Positions 15,623-23,733 of a DNA stretch of 32,801 nucleotides are shown here, piece by piece (within the stretch, counting starts at the first letter, position 1; the number at the start of each line of letters is the position of its first letter). A program made the translations under genes and the position numbers. The notes below the pieces were generated by a model. It was not told the origin of the DNA, made no database searches, and was given only the letters and a program-made list of their open reading frames with translations. The DNA is from Gammaproteobacteria bacterium (GTDB taxonomy: Bacteria > Pseudomonadota > Gammaproteobacteria > Pseudomonadales > Azotimanducaceae): assembly GCA_002690405.1 (NCBI GenBank), contig NZEI01000077.1, positions 7,969-40,769 on the forward strand. The letters are read 5' to 3'.

Positions 15623-16831
15623 ATGACAGAATTAGAGAAGCATTCAACAAGATACAACGGTCCAATGTTTGACGCTGACAATCATTACTACGAAGCGGAG
15701 GACGCATTTACTCGTTATGTACCGAAGCGTATGCAGCGGCGTTGCGTTCAATGGATCGAGATGAAGGATGGAAAAAGACATCATCTGATTGCTGGGAAAA
15801 TTAATCATTCGGTTGGTAATCCGACGTTCAACCCAGTTTCCAAGCCTGGTGTCCTCAGAGAGTATTATCATGGTAATCCGCGCGGGTTAACCTTCGTTGA
15901 ACTTACTCACTCGGCGCTTGAGGAGATGCGGCCTGAGTATATGGATCGTGACCGCAGACTCGAGAAGCTCGCGGAACAAGGGCTTGAGGGTGCTTGGCTG
16001 TTTCCGACGGCTGGAATTCTTTACGAAGAACCGATGGTTCATGACATTGATGCGCTCTGCACCATGTTTGAGGCTTTCAATCGATGGCTGGATGACGATT
16101 GGGGCTTGAACTACCAAGACAAGTTATTTGCTGCACCGTATATCACGCTAGCGGATGTTGATTTTGCCTGCCGCGAACTCGAGTGGGCCTTAGAAAGAGA
16201 TGCTCGGGTGCTGGTGATGCGTCCTTCGGCGGTCTGTACGCGTGATGGCTACTTCGCCCCATCCAATGAACGCTTCGATCCCTTTTGGGCAAGAGTGAAT
16301 GAGGCCGGCATCACTGTCGTGGCGCACACTGGGTCGAATGGTTATACGTCAAATGGCTATGGTAAGGATTCTTCATTGGAAATACTCGGCGGCGGGCGTA
16401 AACCAACTGTCACCGGGCTGATAGGAGAACGATCGATTTATGACTTTCTGCTGACGATGGCTTATGACAAGTTGTTTGAGCGCTTCCCTAATCTACGCAT
16501 AGCCTCAGTTGAAAATGGTTCGGGTTTTTTGGCGGATCTTTTTGTCAAGCTGGAGCACTCAAAAGTGAGAATGCCCAAGTATTATGAGCAAGATCCAGCT
16601 GATTTATTTCGTCATCATGTTTGGATCAACCCCTTCTGGGAGGACAAGATTTCTGATGTTATTGGGCACATGGGTGCGGATCGTGTGCTCTTCGGATCCG
16701 ACTGGCCACATATGGAAGGCCTGGAACAGCCGCGGGACATTTTTACTGAATTAGATGGCGTTACATTGGAACAGCAGAAGGTTGTGTTGCACGACAACGC
16801 GGTCGCGCTTAATCAGCGCCTCCCCATATAA
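15623..16831 (+). CDS. Amidohydrolase family 2 protein (TIM-barrel metal hydrolase/decarboxylase type), copy 1
   Basis: A 402-residue protein of the amidohydrolase-2 (PF04909) type, which includes ACMSD-like decarboxylases and hydrolases. The start is ATG 15623 with GGAGGT six bases upstream; the in-frame ATG at 15593 falls within the operator motif and is rejected. The first-strand metal motif is MFDADNHYYE, with Asp17/Asp19/His21 in place of the canonical HxH. VVAHTG at about 232-237 supplies the strand-5 His, and VLFGSDWPHMEGL near 360 the strand-8 Asp. It is highly similar to the protein at 29234-30415. It leads an operon with the LLM oxidoreductase (6-base gap) and an SDR. Decarboxylation or ring-fission-product hydrolysis are candidate roles; the substrate is unknown. 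Confidence 0.9.
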   Translation: MTELEKHSTRYNGPMFDADNHYYEAEDAFTRYVPKRMQRRCVQWIEMKDGKRHHLIAGKINHSVGNPTFNPVSKPGVLREYYHGNPRGLTFVELTHSALEEMRPEYMDRDRRLEKLAEQGLEGAWLFPTAGILYEEPMVHDIDALCTMFEAFNRWLDDDWGLNYQDKLFAAPYITLADVDFACRELEWALERDARVLVMRPSAVCTRDGYFAPSNERFDPFWARVNEAGITVVAHTGSNGYTSNGYGKDSSLEILGGGRKPTVTGLIGERSIYDFLLTMAYDKLFERFPNLRIASVENGSGFLADLFVKLEHSKVRMPKYYEQDPADLFRHHVWINPFWEDKISDVIGHMGADRVLFGSDWPHMEGLEQPRDIFTELDGVTLEQQKVVLHDNAVALNQRLPI

Positions 16832-16837
16832 GTACCA

Positions 16838-17926
16838 ATGTACCCGGACTATCAATCTAAGTTCCCAGAGCTCGGATTTTACGGTCTGCCGGGGCATACT
16901 CGCTCGCCGCGGGATATCCTCAAACAAGCTCAGGACGCGGAGGCCTTGGGTATCGGTAACATCATGATTTCCGAGCGACCGGACTATAAAGAGGTATCCG
17001 CCATCTGCGGCGCGGTTGCTGCGGTAACGAGTAAAATGTTCATCGGTAGTTCTGCTACTAATCTCAATAAACGCCACCCGACCGTGACGGCCTCAATGGC
17101 TAGTACATTACATCGCTTGTCAGAAGGCCGTTTTGCCTTGGGTTTGGCCAAGGGTGTTGCTGCGGGTTGGCGCGCTCGTGGTATGCAACCGATTAACTAT
17201 AAGAGTGAGCGCGAGTTTATTGATCTCATGCGCCGGCTCTGGAGCGGCGAAACAATAAGGGACTATGACGGTGCCGTGGGGAAGTACCCGGTATTGTCTC
17301 TTGCCCAATATCTAAATGAGGCTATGCCTATTTTGTACGTAGGCTTCGGTCCCAAGAGCCTGGAACACGCCGGCCGCGTTTACGATGGAACCCACCTGCA
17401 TACATTCATGAACGACAAGGCCTTATCTGATTCCGTTGCTCGGGTGCGAGCGGGGGAGGTAGCAGCTGGACGAAAGTCCGGTGAGGTCAAAAACTGGTCG
17501 GTTTACGCCACCTGCTGCGATGTTAGCGAAGAAACCTATCTACGGCACATCGTGGCACGTCTGGCTAGTTATCTTCAGATACCTGGCTATGGGGAAATGT
17601 TGGTACAGATCAACGGTTGGGATCCAGAAGTCTTGAGGTCTTTTCGCGAGTCAGTTGCGGTTCGCAAAGTAGGTGGATTTATAGACAGCGTTGCCACCAT
17701 CGCCCAGTTGGCTGAAATTGAGCGAATCATTCCTCAGGAGTGGCGGCCTGCGGCTGTAGGTAATGCGAGGCAGTGTGCGGAAGCGTGGCTTACGCAATTT
17801 GAAGCGGGGGCTGATGGCATCATTGTGCATGCGAGCACCCCCGAAGAGTTTGCGCCAGTGTTGGCAGAGTACGAAAAGATTCGCCCAGTGAGCCTTTTTG
17901 CGGGTCGAACGAATCGACCGGGTTAG
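16838..17926 (+). CDS. LLM-class flavin/F420-dependent oxidoreductase (TIGR03857-like)
   Basis: A 362-residue luciferase-like TIM-barrel oxidoreductase, a different subgroup from the protein at 4827-5870. It begins ELGFYGLPGHTRSPRDIL, followed by EALGIGNIMISERPDYKEV, GSSATNLNKRHPTVTASMAS, LSEGRFALGLAKG and ILYVGFGPKSLEHAGR. These resemble the mycobacterial MSMEG_2249 type (TIGR03857), annotated as F420-dependent by family; the real cofactor here is not known. The C-terminal GADGIIVHASTPEEFAPVL is typical of the family. The ATG at 16838 follows the amidohydrolase stop by six bases without a clear ribosome site, which suggests coupling. The SDR follows after 38 bases. A redox step on a cyclic intermediate, coupled with the amidohydrolase, is inferred. 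Confidence 0.88.
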   Translation: MYPDYQSKFPELGFYGLPGHTRSPRDILKQAQDAEALGIGNIMISERPDYKEVSAICGAVAAVTSKMFIGSSATNLNKRHPTVTASMASTLHRLSEGRFALGLAKGVAAGWRARGMQPINYKSEREFIDLMRRLWSGETIRDYDGAVGKYPVLSLAQYLNEAMPILYVGFGPKSLEHAGRVYDGTHLHTFMNDKALSDSVARVRAGEVAAGRKSGEVKNWSVYATCCDVSEETYLRHIVARLASYLQIPGYGEMLVQINGWDPEVLRSFRESVAVRKVGGFIDSVATIAQLAEIERIIPQEWRPAAVGNARQCAEAWLTQFEAGADGIIVHASTPEEFAPVLAEYEKIRPVSLFAGRTNRPG

Positions 17927-17964
17927 TTTTAACAATACAAAAAGAAATAGAGAGGAAACATGCT

Positions 17965-18789
17965 ATGTCGGGATTGATAGATTTCTCGGGTAAACGTGTT
18001 GTGGTCACAGGGGGATATTCCGGTATTGGTGCTGCCTTGGTTGAGTTGCTCTGCGATGCAGGTGCAGATCAGATTGTGGTGCTGGATATAAAGGAGCCAC
18101 AAGCCAGCGTGGCTGAGTTTATTGAAACGGATATGGGCAACCCTACGTCGATCGATGCGGCGGTAGCTCGACTCAACGCCGATGGGGCGCCGGCGGTAGA
18201 TGTGCTCTTTAACAACGCAGGCGTTGCCGCCACGCTCCCCGCGGAAACGGTTATGCGCGTAAATACGCTCGGCTTGAAGCGTTTAACCGAGCGTTTATTA
18301 CCGACCATTGCCTCAGGTGGGGCGATCGTGAACACGGCGTCTGTGGCGGGGAATCGCTGGCCTGAGCATCTTCAGCAAATCAACGGCTTGCTGGACACAG
18401 AAGGATGGGATGAAGGTGTATCTTGGGTGGCCGGTAATGCCGAAGTTGTTGCTGACGGTTATGCTTTCTCTAAAGAGTGCGTACAGGTTTACACCATGCG
18501 CATGGCGAAAACTGCAACTGAACACAGATTGCGCATCAACAGCATCTGTCCTTCTCCAGTGGACACGCCGCTGCTTCCTGCATTCAGAGAAACTATGACG
18601 GATGAAATCATTGATTGGTCGATTGAAGCGGGCGCAGGCCGAGTAGCAACACCTCAGGATCAAGCGCGCGCGTTGATCTTTTTAGGGTCTGACATGGCAA
18701 GCTACGTCAATGGCGTCAACCTTGTTGTTGACGGCGGCTTCGGCGCTGCGCTGCTGATGGGCCAGGTGGCATTGCCAAACCTAGGTTGA
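17965..18789 (+). CDS. SDR, 3-alpha-hydroxysteroid/coniferyl-alcohol dehydrogenase-like
   Basis: A 274-residue SDR with cofactor loop TGGYSGIG (residues 15-22), Asp41 after beta-2 (favouring NAD), NNAG at 83-86, catalytic Ser126 in NTASVAG, and Tyr166/Lys170 in YAFSKECVQVYTM. The long insertion between the Ser and the Tyr (about residues 131-163) and the C-terminal ASYVNGVNLVVDGGFGAALLMG resemble the 3-alpha-hydroxysteroid dehydrogenase/carbonyl reductase and coniferyl-alcohol dehydrogenase subgroup. The ATG at 17965 has AGAGGAA eight bases upstream. It is the last gene of the amidohydrolase-LLM operon and convergent with the SDR at 18814-19575 (24-base gap). Reversible oxidation of a ring hydroxyl is likely; a steroid substrate is only suggested. 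Confidence 0.88.
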   Translation: MSGLIDFSGKRVVVTGGYSGIGAALVELLCDAGADQIVVLDIKEPQASVAEFIETDMGNPTSIDAAVARLNADGAPAVDVLFNNAGVAATLPAETVMRVNTLGLKRLTERLLPTIASGGAIVNTASVAGNRWPEHLQQINGLLDTEGWDEGVSWVAGNAEVVADGYAFSKECVQVYTMRMAKTATEHRLRINSICPSPVDTPLLPAFRETMTDEIIDWSIEAGAGRVATPQDQARALIFLGSDMASYVNGVNLVVDGGFGAALLMGQVALPNLG

Positions 18790-18813
18790 GTATTTTCGAT
18801 TGCGCGTGGTATT

Positions 18814-19575
18814 TCACTTCGGAGCGAATCGTTGACCTGCGTCTACTCTCACAGTGCCGCCATTCATCATGGCATTTTCGTACATAGAGATCGCTTGAAT
18901 TGCGAAATGTTCTGGCTTGCCCATTCGCTTCGGGAAAGCAGCGTCTTTGGTTAGTTGCAGAGCGAACTCGTCCGGGATCGCTGATGTAAGCCCGGTATCG
19001 AACAGGCTCGGTGCTATACAGTTGGCGCGAATTCCTAGTGAGCCCAAGTCCCTGGCCATCACAAAGGTCATGCCAACGATCCCTGCCTTAGCTGCTGAGT
19101 AAGCTACCTGGCCTATCTGGCCTTCGAACGCGGCAATAGATGCGGTGTTGATGATGCAGCCCCGTTCTCCTTCCTCGTTGGGTTCATTTCTGGACATGTG
19201 CTCAGCGACCAAACGACTGATGTTGAATGAGGCGATGAGGTTGAGGTCTACAACCCGCCGAAACTCATCAAGAGAGTGAGGCCCGTCTTTCGCCAGTGTA
19301 CGTTGCGCAGCACCGCCGCCGGCCGTATTTACGCAAAAGTGCGCACTCCCCAGTGCGTTTACCGCATCCGCGATAGCTTTTTCGGCGGCTTCGAATTCCA
19401 TGACATTACATTCGTGATAGCTACCCCCAAGGCGCTCGGCAACCGCCGCACCATCAGAGCTCGGCAGATCGAGAATGGCGACATTGCCACCTCGCTCTTT
19501 AAATTTTTCTGCGGTTGCCAAGGCCATACCGGAAGCGCCACCGACGAAAATGCCGTTGTGATCTTTAATGTTCAT
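18814..19575 (-). CDS. SDR, type II 3-hydroxyacyl-CoA dehydrogenase (HSD17B10)-like
   Basis: A 253-residue SDR with cofactor loop GGASGMA (residues 12-18), LDLP after beta-2 indicating NAD preference, NTAGGGAAQRT at 83-93, catalytic Ser146 in NTASIAAFEGQIGQ, and Tyr159/Lys163 in YSAAKAGIVGMT. The CVNTAGG and AFEGQIGQVAYSAAKAGI combination is characteristic of HSD17B10-like 3-hydroxyacyl-CoA dehydrogenases. It is the last gene of the minus-strand operon that starts with the MFS gene and supplies the expected third step of beta-oxidation after the dehydrogenases and crotonase there. The ribosome site AGGAG overlaps the stop codon of the upstream 45-residue ORF, indicating translational coupling. 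Confidence 0.92.
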   Translation of the reverse strand: MNIKDHNGIFVGGASGMALATAEKFKERGGNVAILDLPSSDGAAVAERLGGSYHECNVMEFEAAEKAIADAVNALGSAHFCVNTAGGGAAQRTLAKDGPHSLDEFRRVVDLNLIASFNISRLVAEHMSRNEPNEEGERGCIINTASIAAFEGQIGQVAYSAAKAGIVGMTFVMARDLGSLGIRANCIAPSLFDTGLTSAIPDEFALQLTKDAAFPKRMGKPEHFAIQAISMYENAMMNGGTVRVDAGQRFAPK

Positions 19576-19586
19576 AGCGAGGTCTC

Positions 19587-19724
19587 CTAAGAGTGATAGT
19601 GTTTAAACAGATGATCGAGCCACTCAGCGGCGGCCGTGCAGTGATCATTTTGGTGCCAAAGATTGATCCAAAATTTCTTTGCCTCGTGAAAGGGCTTCGG
19701 TGCCATGGCTGCAAAGTCTGGCAT
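19587..19724 (-). CDS. Small 45-residue hypothetical protein
   Basis: ATG at 19724 opens a 45-residue frame ending in TAG at 19589-19587. It fits exactly in the 172-base gap between the acyl-CoA synthetase (stop 19748) and the SDR (start 19575): its start is 23 bases after the upstream stop, and its stop overlaps the SDR ribosome site. The peptide is aromatic- and His-rich (KKFWINLWHQNDH, AEWLDHLFKHYHS), amphipathic, without signal peptide or membrane span. No family is recognised. Tight packing supports a real gene; the weak ribosome site and short length argue for caution. It may be a small partner protein or the tail of a decayed gene. Confidence 0.45.
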   Translation of the reverse strand: MPDFAAMAPKPFHEAKKFWINLWHQNDHCTAAAEWLDHLFKHYHS

Positions 19725-19747
19725 CGGCGAAACTGTGATCTCTGGGA

Positions 19748-21292
19748 CTACACAATTCTAGTCTTGTGATTGCCCCAGTACTTGTCTTTCAACAGGCGTT
19801 TATAGAGCTTTCCTGTGTCGTGGCGTGGCAATTCCGCGAGGAAATCAATTGATCGCGGACATTTAACCGGGCTGATCCGATCTTTACACCATTGCATGAG
19901 TTCCGCTGCAAAGTCTTCATCCGCTTCGCCCATATCTTGTGGCTCCACAATCGCTTTAACTTCCTCACCGAATTCTTCGTTTGGCACACCAATTACCGCT
20001 ACATCAGCAACTCTTGGGTGGGTAATCAGACAGTCTTCGGTTTCTTGCGGATAGATATTTACGCCGCCAGATATAATCATGAAGGCTTTGCGGTCAGTAA
20101 GATACAGATAACCCTCTTTATCCACATAGCCAACGTCACCGAGCGTGGAGTAACCTTGCTTGCTTTTGGAATCTTGGGTTTTCTCTGGGTCTTTGTAATA
20201 TTCGTAGTTGGCCTCGCTCTCGAAAAAAATAGCGCCTATTTCCCCAGTTTCGAGCGCTTCATCGTTTTCTTCATCCAAAATGTGAACATTGGCGCCGACC
20301 GGCTTGCCAACGCTGCCTTTATGCTGCAACCACTCGTGGCTATCAATCTTACAAAGGCCTACACCCTCGGTACCGGCGTAGTATTCGTAGATGACCGGCC
20401 CCCACCATTCGATCATCTGTTCTTTAACCGCAACGGGACAGGGTGCCGCAGCATGTACGGCATACTTCAGGCTAGACAGATCAAAACGCGCGCGCACAGA
20501 CTCAGGGAGTTTCAGCATGCGCACGAACATCGTGGGCACCCATTGAGAATGGCTTACACGGTGGCGCTCAATTAGCTCCAACGCTTGTTCGGGATCAAAA
20601 TTTTCCATAACAATGACGGTGCCGCCCAAGCGAAGCACCGTCATGGTAAAGCCAATAGGCGCGCCGTGATAGAGAGGAGCAGGCGATAGGTAAATTGACC
20701 CCTCGCTAATCCGATAAAGGTTTGTCACCGCTTCAAGGCCTCGCTCCTCACCGAATGCCTTCATGGAAAGTGCGCGCTTGATGCCCTTCGGACGACCGGT
20801 CGTTCCCGAGCTGTACAGCATGAGCGAGCCTTCCATTTCGTCTTCTATTGGGGTTTGGGGTTGCGCCTGTAGGGCGTGCTCCCATGAGAGGTCATCGTTT
20901 GCCGGATTGCCTACAAGGTAATGCTTTAACAGCCCCGGGCAGTCTTGCTTGAAATCTGCTGCTGTATCGGGCTTGTCGTTAGAACCAATGAAGACTTTGG
21001 CATCGCAGTTGTGGACGATATAGGCAATTTCTGGCGACGTTAAGCGAGAGCTTATGCAGGTGTAGTAGAGTCCTGCTCGCTGTGCAGCCCAGCAGATCTG
21101 AAAAAACTGTGCATTATTTTCCATGCAAAGCGCGATATGGTCGCCGGTTTGTAAACCTAGCGAGCGAAATAACTGGGCACCTTGGTTGGAGCGTTCATTC
21201 AATTCGCTGTAGGTCACTGATTGCCCGGTACTTGCCATAATATAGGCTGGCTTATGGGGTGTTTGCTGCGCCTGAATTCCTGGATGCATCAT
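19748..21292 (-). CDS. Acyl-CoA synthetase (AMP-binding, FadD-like)
   Basis: A 514-residue ANL-superfamily ligase. The ATP-binding P-loop YSSGTTGRPKGIK is at residues 160-172, the YYAGTEG adenine-binding motif near 306, and TLGDVGYVDKEGYLYLTDR holds the Asp and hinge region. ISGGVNIYPQE follows, and the C-terminal TGKLYKR carries the catalytic Lys. It activates a carboxylic acid to its CoA thioester through an acyl-adenylate in the cytoplasm. The ATGATG start overlaps the stop of the upstream acyl-CoA dehydrogenase (ATGA). Placement inside an operon with a transporter, crotonase, two dehydrogenases and an HSD17B10-like SDR makes it the entry enzyme of that beta-oxidation branch. The substrate, perhaps a cyclic or branched acid, is not readable from sequence. 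Confidence 0.94.
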   Translation of the reverse strand: MMHPGIQAQQTPHKPAYIMASTGQSVTYSELNERSNQGAQLFRSLGLQTGDHIALCMENNAQFFQICWAAQRAGLYYTCISSRLTSPEIAYIVHNCDAKVFIGSNDKPDTAADFKQDCPGLLKHYLVGNPANDDLSWEHALQAQPQTPIEDEMEGSLMLYSSGTTGRPKGIKRALSMKAFGEERGLEAVTNLYRISEGSIYLSPAPLYHGAPIGFTMTVLRLGGTVIVMENFDPEQALELIERHRVSHSQWVPTMFVRMLKLPESVRARFDLSSLKYAVHAAAPCPVAVKEQMIEWWGPVIYEYYAGTEGVGLCKIDSHEWLQHKGSVGKPVGANVHILDEENDEALETGEIGAIFFESEANYEYYKDPEKTQDSKSKQGYSTLGDVGYVDKEGYLYLTDRKAFMIISGGVNIYPQETEDCLITHPRVADVAVIGVPNEEFGEEVKAIVEPQDMGEADEDFAAELMQWCKDRISPVKCPRSIDFLAELPRHDTGKLYKRLLKDKYWGNHKTRIV

Positions 21293-22461
21293 ATATTTTC
21301 TTCTCCCTTGGTTATCAGTTCGGCCATTTTTTGTCTTTGATAGGCCGCGTCACCACACAGGCTCTGGCTATGGAGCTGGCGTTTTAAATAAATGTGAACG
21401 AAGCTCTCCCACGTAAAACCAATACCGCCGTGCAATTGAACGGACTTTTTCGAGCCATACGATGCGGCGTCATTGGCAGCCGCCTTGGCCATACGAGCGT
21501 AGAGCTCTGCGAACTCAGGTTCGTAGTCAATCGCGCAGGCGGCGTTGTAGAGGTGAGATCGGGCTAAATCAATTGCCACCATGAAATCTGCTAACGGATG
21601 CTTTACGGCCTGAAAGAAGCCTAGGTTGCGATCAAATTGTTTGCGAGTCCGCGCGTAGTCTGCGGTTGTTTGGAGTTGCCATTCAGCGGCACCGCACATG
21701 TCCGCACAAACCAAGGTCAGCAGGGCAGGGGTAGCCTCTTCAAGAGCCGCTACTGCTTGCCCGGGATCGCTCACGATCTGACTGTTCTCGATCGCCACCT
21801 GATCAAACTCGAGGTATGCCTGGTCGCGGGTCAGGTCAATGATGGTATTTGGGTTTACCCTGAGCCCATGTAGATTGGCGGGTACGACGACCAATCTTGG
21901 CTCTCCGTCCTGTTTTGCGTTTACTAAGAAGTAATCGACTTTTTGTGCATCCTGAACGAAAAAAACTGTGCCTGTGAGCTCATTGCCTTCAAGAATCACT
22001 TCAGAATCCGTGTGTTCCCAAGACCCTCCCTGGCTGCTTGCAGCGTAGCTGAAGGATTTACCTTCGCAGATTAGATTCAATGCCTTATCCGCATTGTCAT
22101 TGCCACAAGCGCTTAGAATATAAGACGCGCCCAGTGTTGGAATGAGGGGGGCTGGCAGTGCGGCCCGCCCGGCCTGTTCCACTAGGGCGGCCACGGCAAC
22201 TGCAGACATACCCATGCCGCCCGCGCGCTTTGGAATCGCTGCCATTAGCCAGCCCAAGTCTATTATCCGCTGCCACAGATTCTTGTCCCATCGGCAGGCT
22301 GAGCCGTTCTGTAAATTGCTGTCCTGGGCCACCAGTTGGTGAAGCTGATGTGCTGGCAGATTTTCTCGAAAGAACGTTTCCGCGATATCTTTTAAAGCAA
22401 GCGCATCAGCATTGAATCCAAAATCTTTTGGCGCTTGAACTGCTTTTGTCGACTCGCTCAC
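21289..22461 (-). CDS. Acyl-CoA dehydrogenase, second subunit of an adjacent pair
   Basis: A 390-residue acyl-CoA dehydrogenase. The start is GTG 22461 with AAGGA upstream. AIPKRAGGMGMSAVAVAALVEQAG occupies the N-terminal domain, TRKQFDRNLGFFQAVKHPLADF lies near residue 285, and the C-terminal QLHGGIGFTWESFVHIYLKR is family-typical. The canonical SEPxxGSD block is absent, as in the gene at 12803-13939, and the middle beta domain is divergent. It is preceded by the full-signature dehydrogenase at 22474 (12-base gap) and overlaps the synthetase start by four bases. The arrangement predicts an alpha2beta2-type enzyme acting on a bulky acyl-CoA. Which subunit carries the catalytic base would need alignment. 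Confidence 0.92.
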   Translation of the reverse strand: MSESTKAVQAPKDFGFNADALALKDIAETFFRENLPAHQLHQLVAQDSNLQNGSACRWDKNLWQRIIDLGWLMAAIPKRAGGMGMSAVAVAALVEQAGRAALPAPLIPTLGASYILSACGNDNADKALNLICEGKSFSYAASSQGGSWEHTDSEVILEGNELTGTVFFVQDAQKVDYFLVNAKQDGEPRLVVVPANLHGLRVNPNTIIDLTRDQAYLEFDQVAIENSQIVSDPGQAVAALEEATPALLTLVCADMCGAAEWQLQTTADYARTRKQFDRNLGFFQAVKHPLADFMVAIDLARSHLYNAACAIDYEPEFAELYARMAKAAANDAASYGSKKSVQLHGGIGFTWESFVHIYLKRQLHSQSLCGDAAYQRQKMAELITKGEENI

Positions 22462-22473
22462 AGGGAGTTTCCT

Positions 22474-23712
22474 TTATTTACTCTTTGCCAAGTCCAACAC
22501 GCGTTCCCCGAGAATATTCCTCTGGATTTCGCTCGTGCCAGCCGCAATGGTGCTGCCAAAAGAACTCAAATAAGCCAGCGGCCATTTGCCATTATCTGGG
22601 GCATGTTTGTCGAAGTTGGAAAGAGTTCCGCTTGGGCCTTCAATCTCTAAGGCAACGGCAGCGGCATCTTGAACGTACTCGGTACTTAAAAGCTTATCCT
22701 GCAGGGCAAAACGTTGATATTCAGCCAGTCCCGAGACACCGCGAAGTCGACGGTGTTGCTTTATGCCCACTTGACGCACCAGCATCTGCATCACCTTGTC
22801 GTTAATGACTGGGTCTTGATCTGCCGGTTTATTGTTGCGCGTGCATTGTTGGGCGAGTTTGAGGAGTGGGAAGCCCGCGATGCTGGTATCCCGTTTTTCT
22901 TCGCTCCCTTGGCCACCAGACATGGGTGTCGTGAGGGAGCCAGCACCTCGCTCGTGGGCCAATGTTGTCATTGCAACTTGCCAACCCTTGCCGACGTCGT
23001 CGAGTCGCAAGGCGTCGTCGATTTCGAGGCCATCAAAAAGCTCTTCATTAAAGCCGGTTTCACCAGTGATCTTAATAAGCGGCCGGACCGTCACTGACTT
23101 GCCAAGTTCAGATTTGATTGGGACGACAAAGTAGGTGAGACCGTTATACTTATCTGATCGGTCAGTACGCGCCAGCAGAATCATCCATGTTGCGAATTGG
23201 GCTGTAGAAGTCCAAATCTTGTGACCATTGATCAGCCATTTATCGCCTTTGCGCTCAGCGAAGGTTTGTACGCTGGCGAGGTCAGATCCTGCGCCGGGTT
23301 CGCTAAATCCTTGGCACCACAGCTCCTCACCGGAAAGCAGTTTGGGCAGTAATCTTCGTTTAAGCTCTTCGGCCGCGTGAAAGTAAATAGTCGGTGCGGC
23401 CATGCCGAGACCGATTACGCCCGGGAAGATAGGTGTCTTGGCAAGCAGCATTTCTTGATTCGCAACAAGCTGGCAGCGGGTTCTGCCGCCCCCGCCGTAT
23501 TCGGTCGGATAGTCGCAACCCACTAACCCTGCATTATATGCAGACCGTTGCCAGGCGAGGTAATAAGCCAAATGTTCCTCGGTCGCTACTTCCGCGCCAC
23601 TTTTCAGAGGTTTGAAATTTGGTGGTTTCGGAACATTGGTGGCCAACCACTCGCGGCAGTAACGCCTGAAATCCTCTTGCTCGGGTGTATCGCGTTTTGC
23701 TTTTTCTGTCAT
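22474..23712 (-). CDS. Acyl-CoA dehydrogenase, first subunit of an adjacent pair
   Basis: A 412-residue acyl-CoA dehydrogenase with CDYPTEYGGGGRTRCQ near residues 66-81 and WCQGFSEPGAGSDLA at 132-146, followed by GHKIWTSTAQ. The C-terminus reads IAAGTSEIQRNILGERVLDLAK; the Glu of the usual YEGT is Ala, as in the gene at 13962-15158. The combination of full flavin signature, missing Glu and an adjacent divergent partner is repeated in both pairs of this window, so the two pairs are probably paralogous modules handling different acyl-CoA intermediates. The ATG at 23712 follows a GGA-containing leader. The upstream crotonase stop is 21 bases away, so all belong to the operon starting at the MFS gene. 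Confidence 0.93.
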   Translation of the reverse strand: MTEKAKRDTPEQEDFRRYCREWLATNVPKPPNFKPLKSGAEVATEEHLAYYLAWQRSAYNAGLVGCDYPTEYGGGGRTRCQLVANQEMLLAKTPIFPGVIGLGMAAPTIYFHAAEELKRRLLPKLLSGEELWCQGFSEPGAGSDLASVQTFAERKGDKWLINGHKIWTSTAQFATWMILLARTDRSDKYNGLTYFVVPIKSELGKSVTVRPLIKITGETGFNEELFDGLEIDDALRLDDVGKGWQVAMTTLAHERGAGSLTTPMSGGQGSEEKRDTSIAGFPLLKLAQQCTRNNKPADQDPVINDKVMQMLVRQVGIKQHRRLRGVSGLAEYQRFALQDKLLSTEYVQDAAAVALEIEGPSGTLSNFDKHAPDNGKWPLAYLSSFGSTIAAGTSEIQRNILGERVLDLAKSK

Positions 23713-23733
23713 GTTAATTCCGATAAAACCGTT

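Noticed and set aside
19892..20575. A 227-codon open frame on the plus strand
   Set aside because: It lies wholly antisense to the acyl-CoA synthetase, whose catalytic motifs are intact, and its translation resembles no family.
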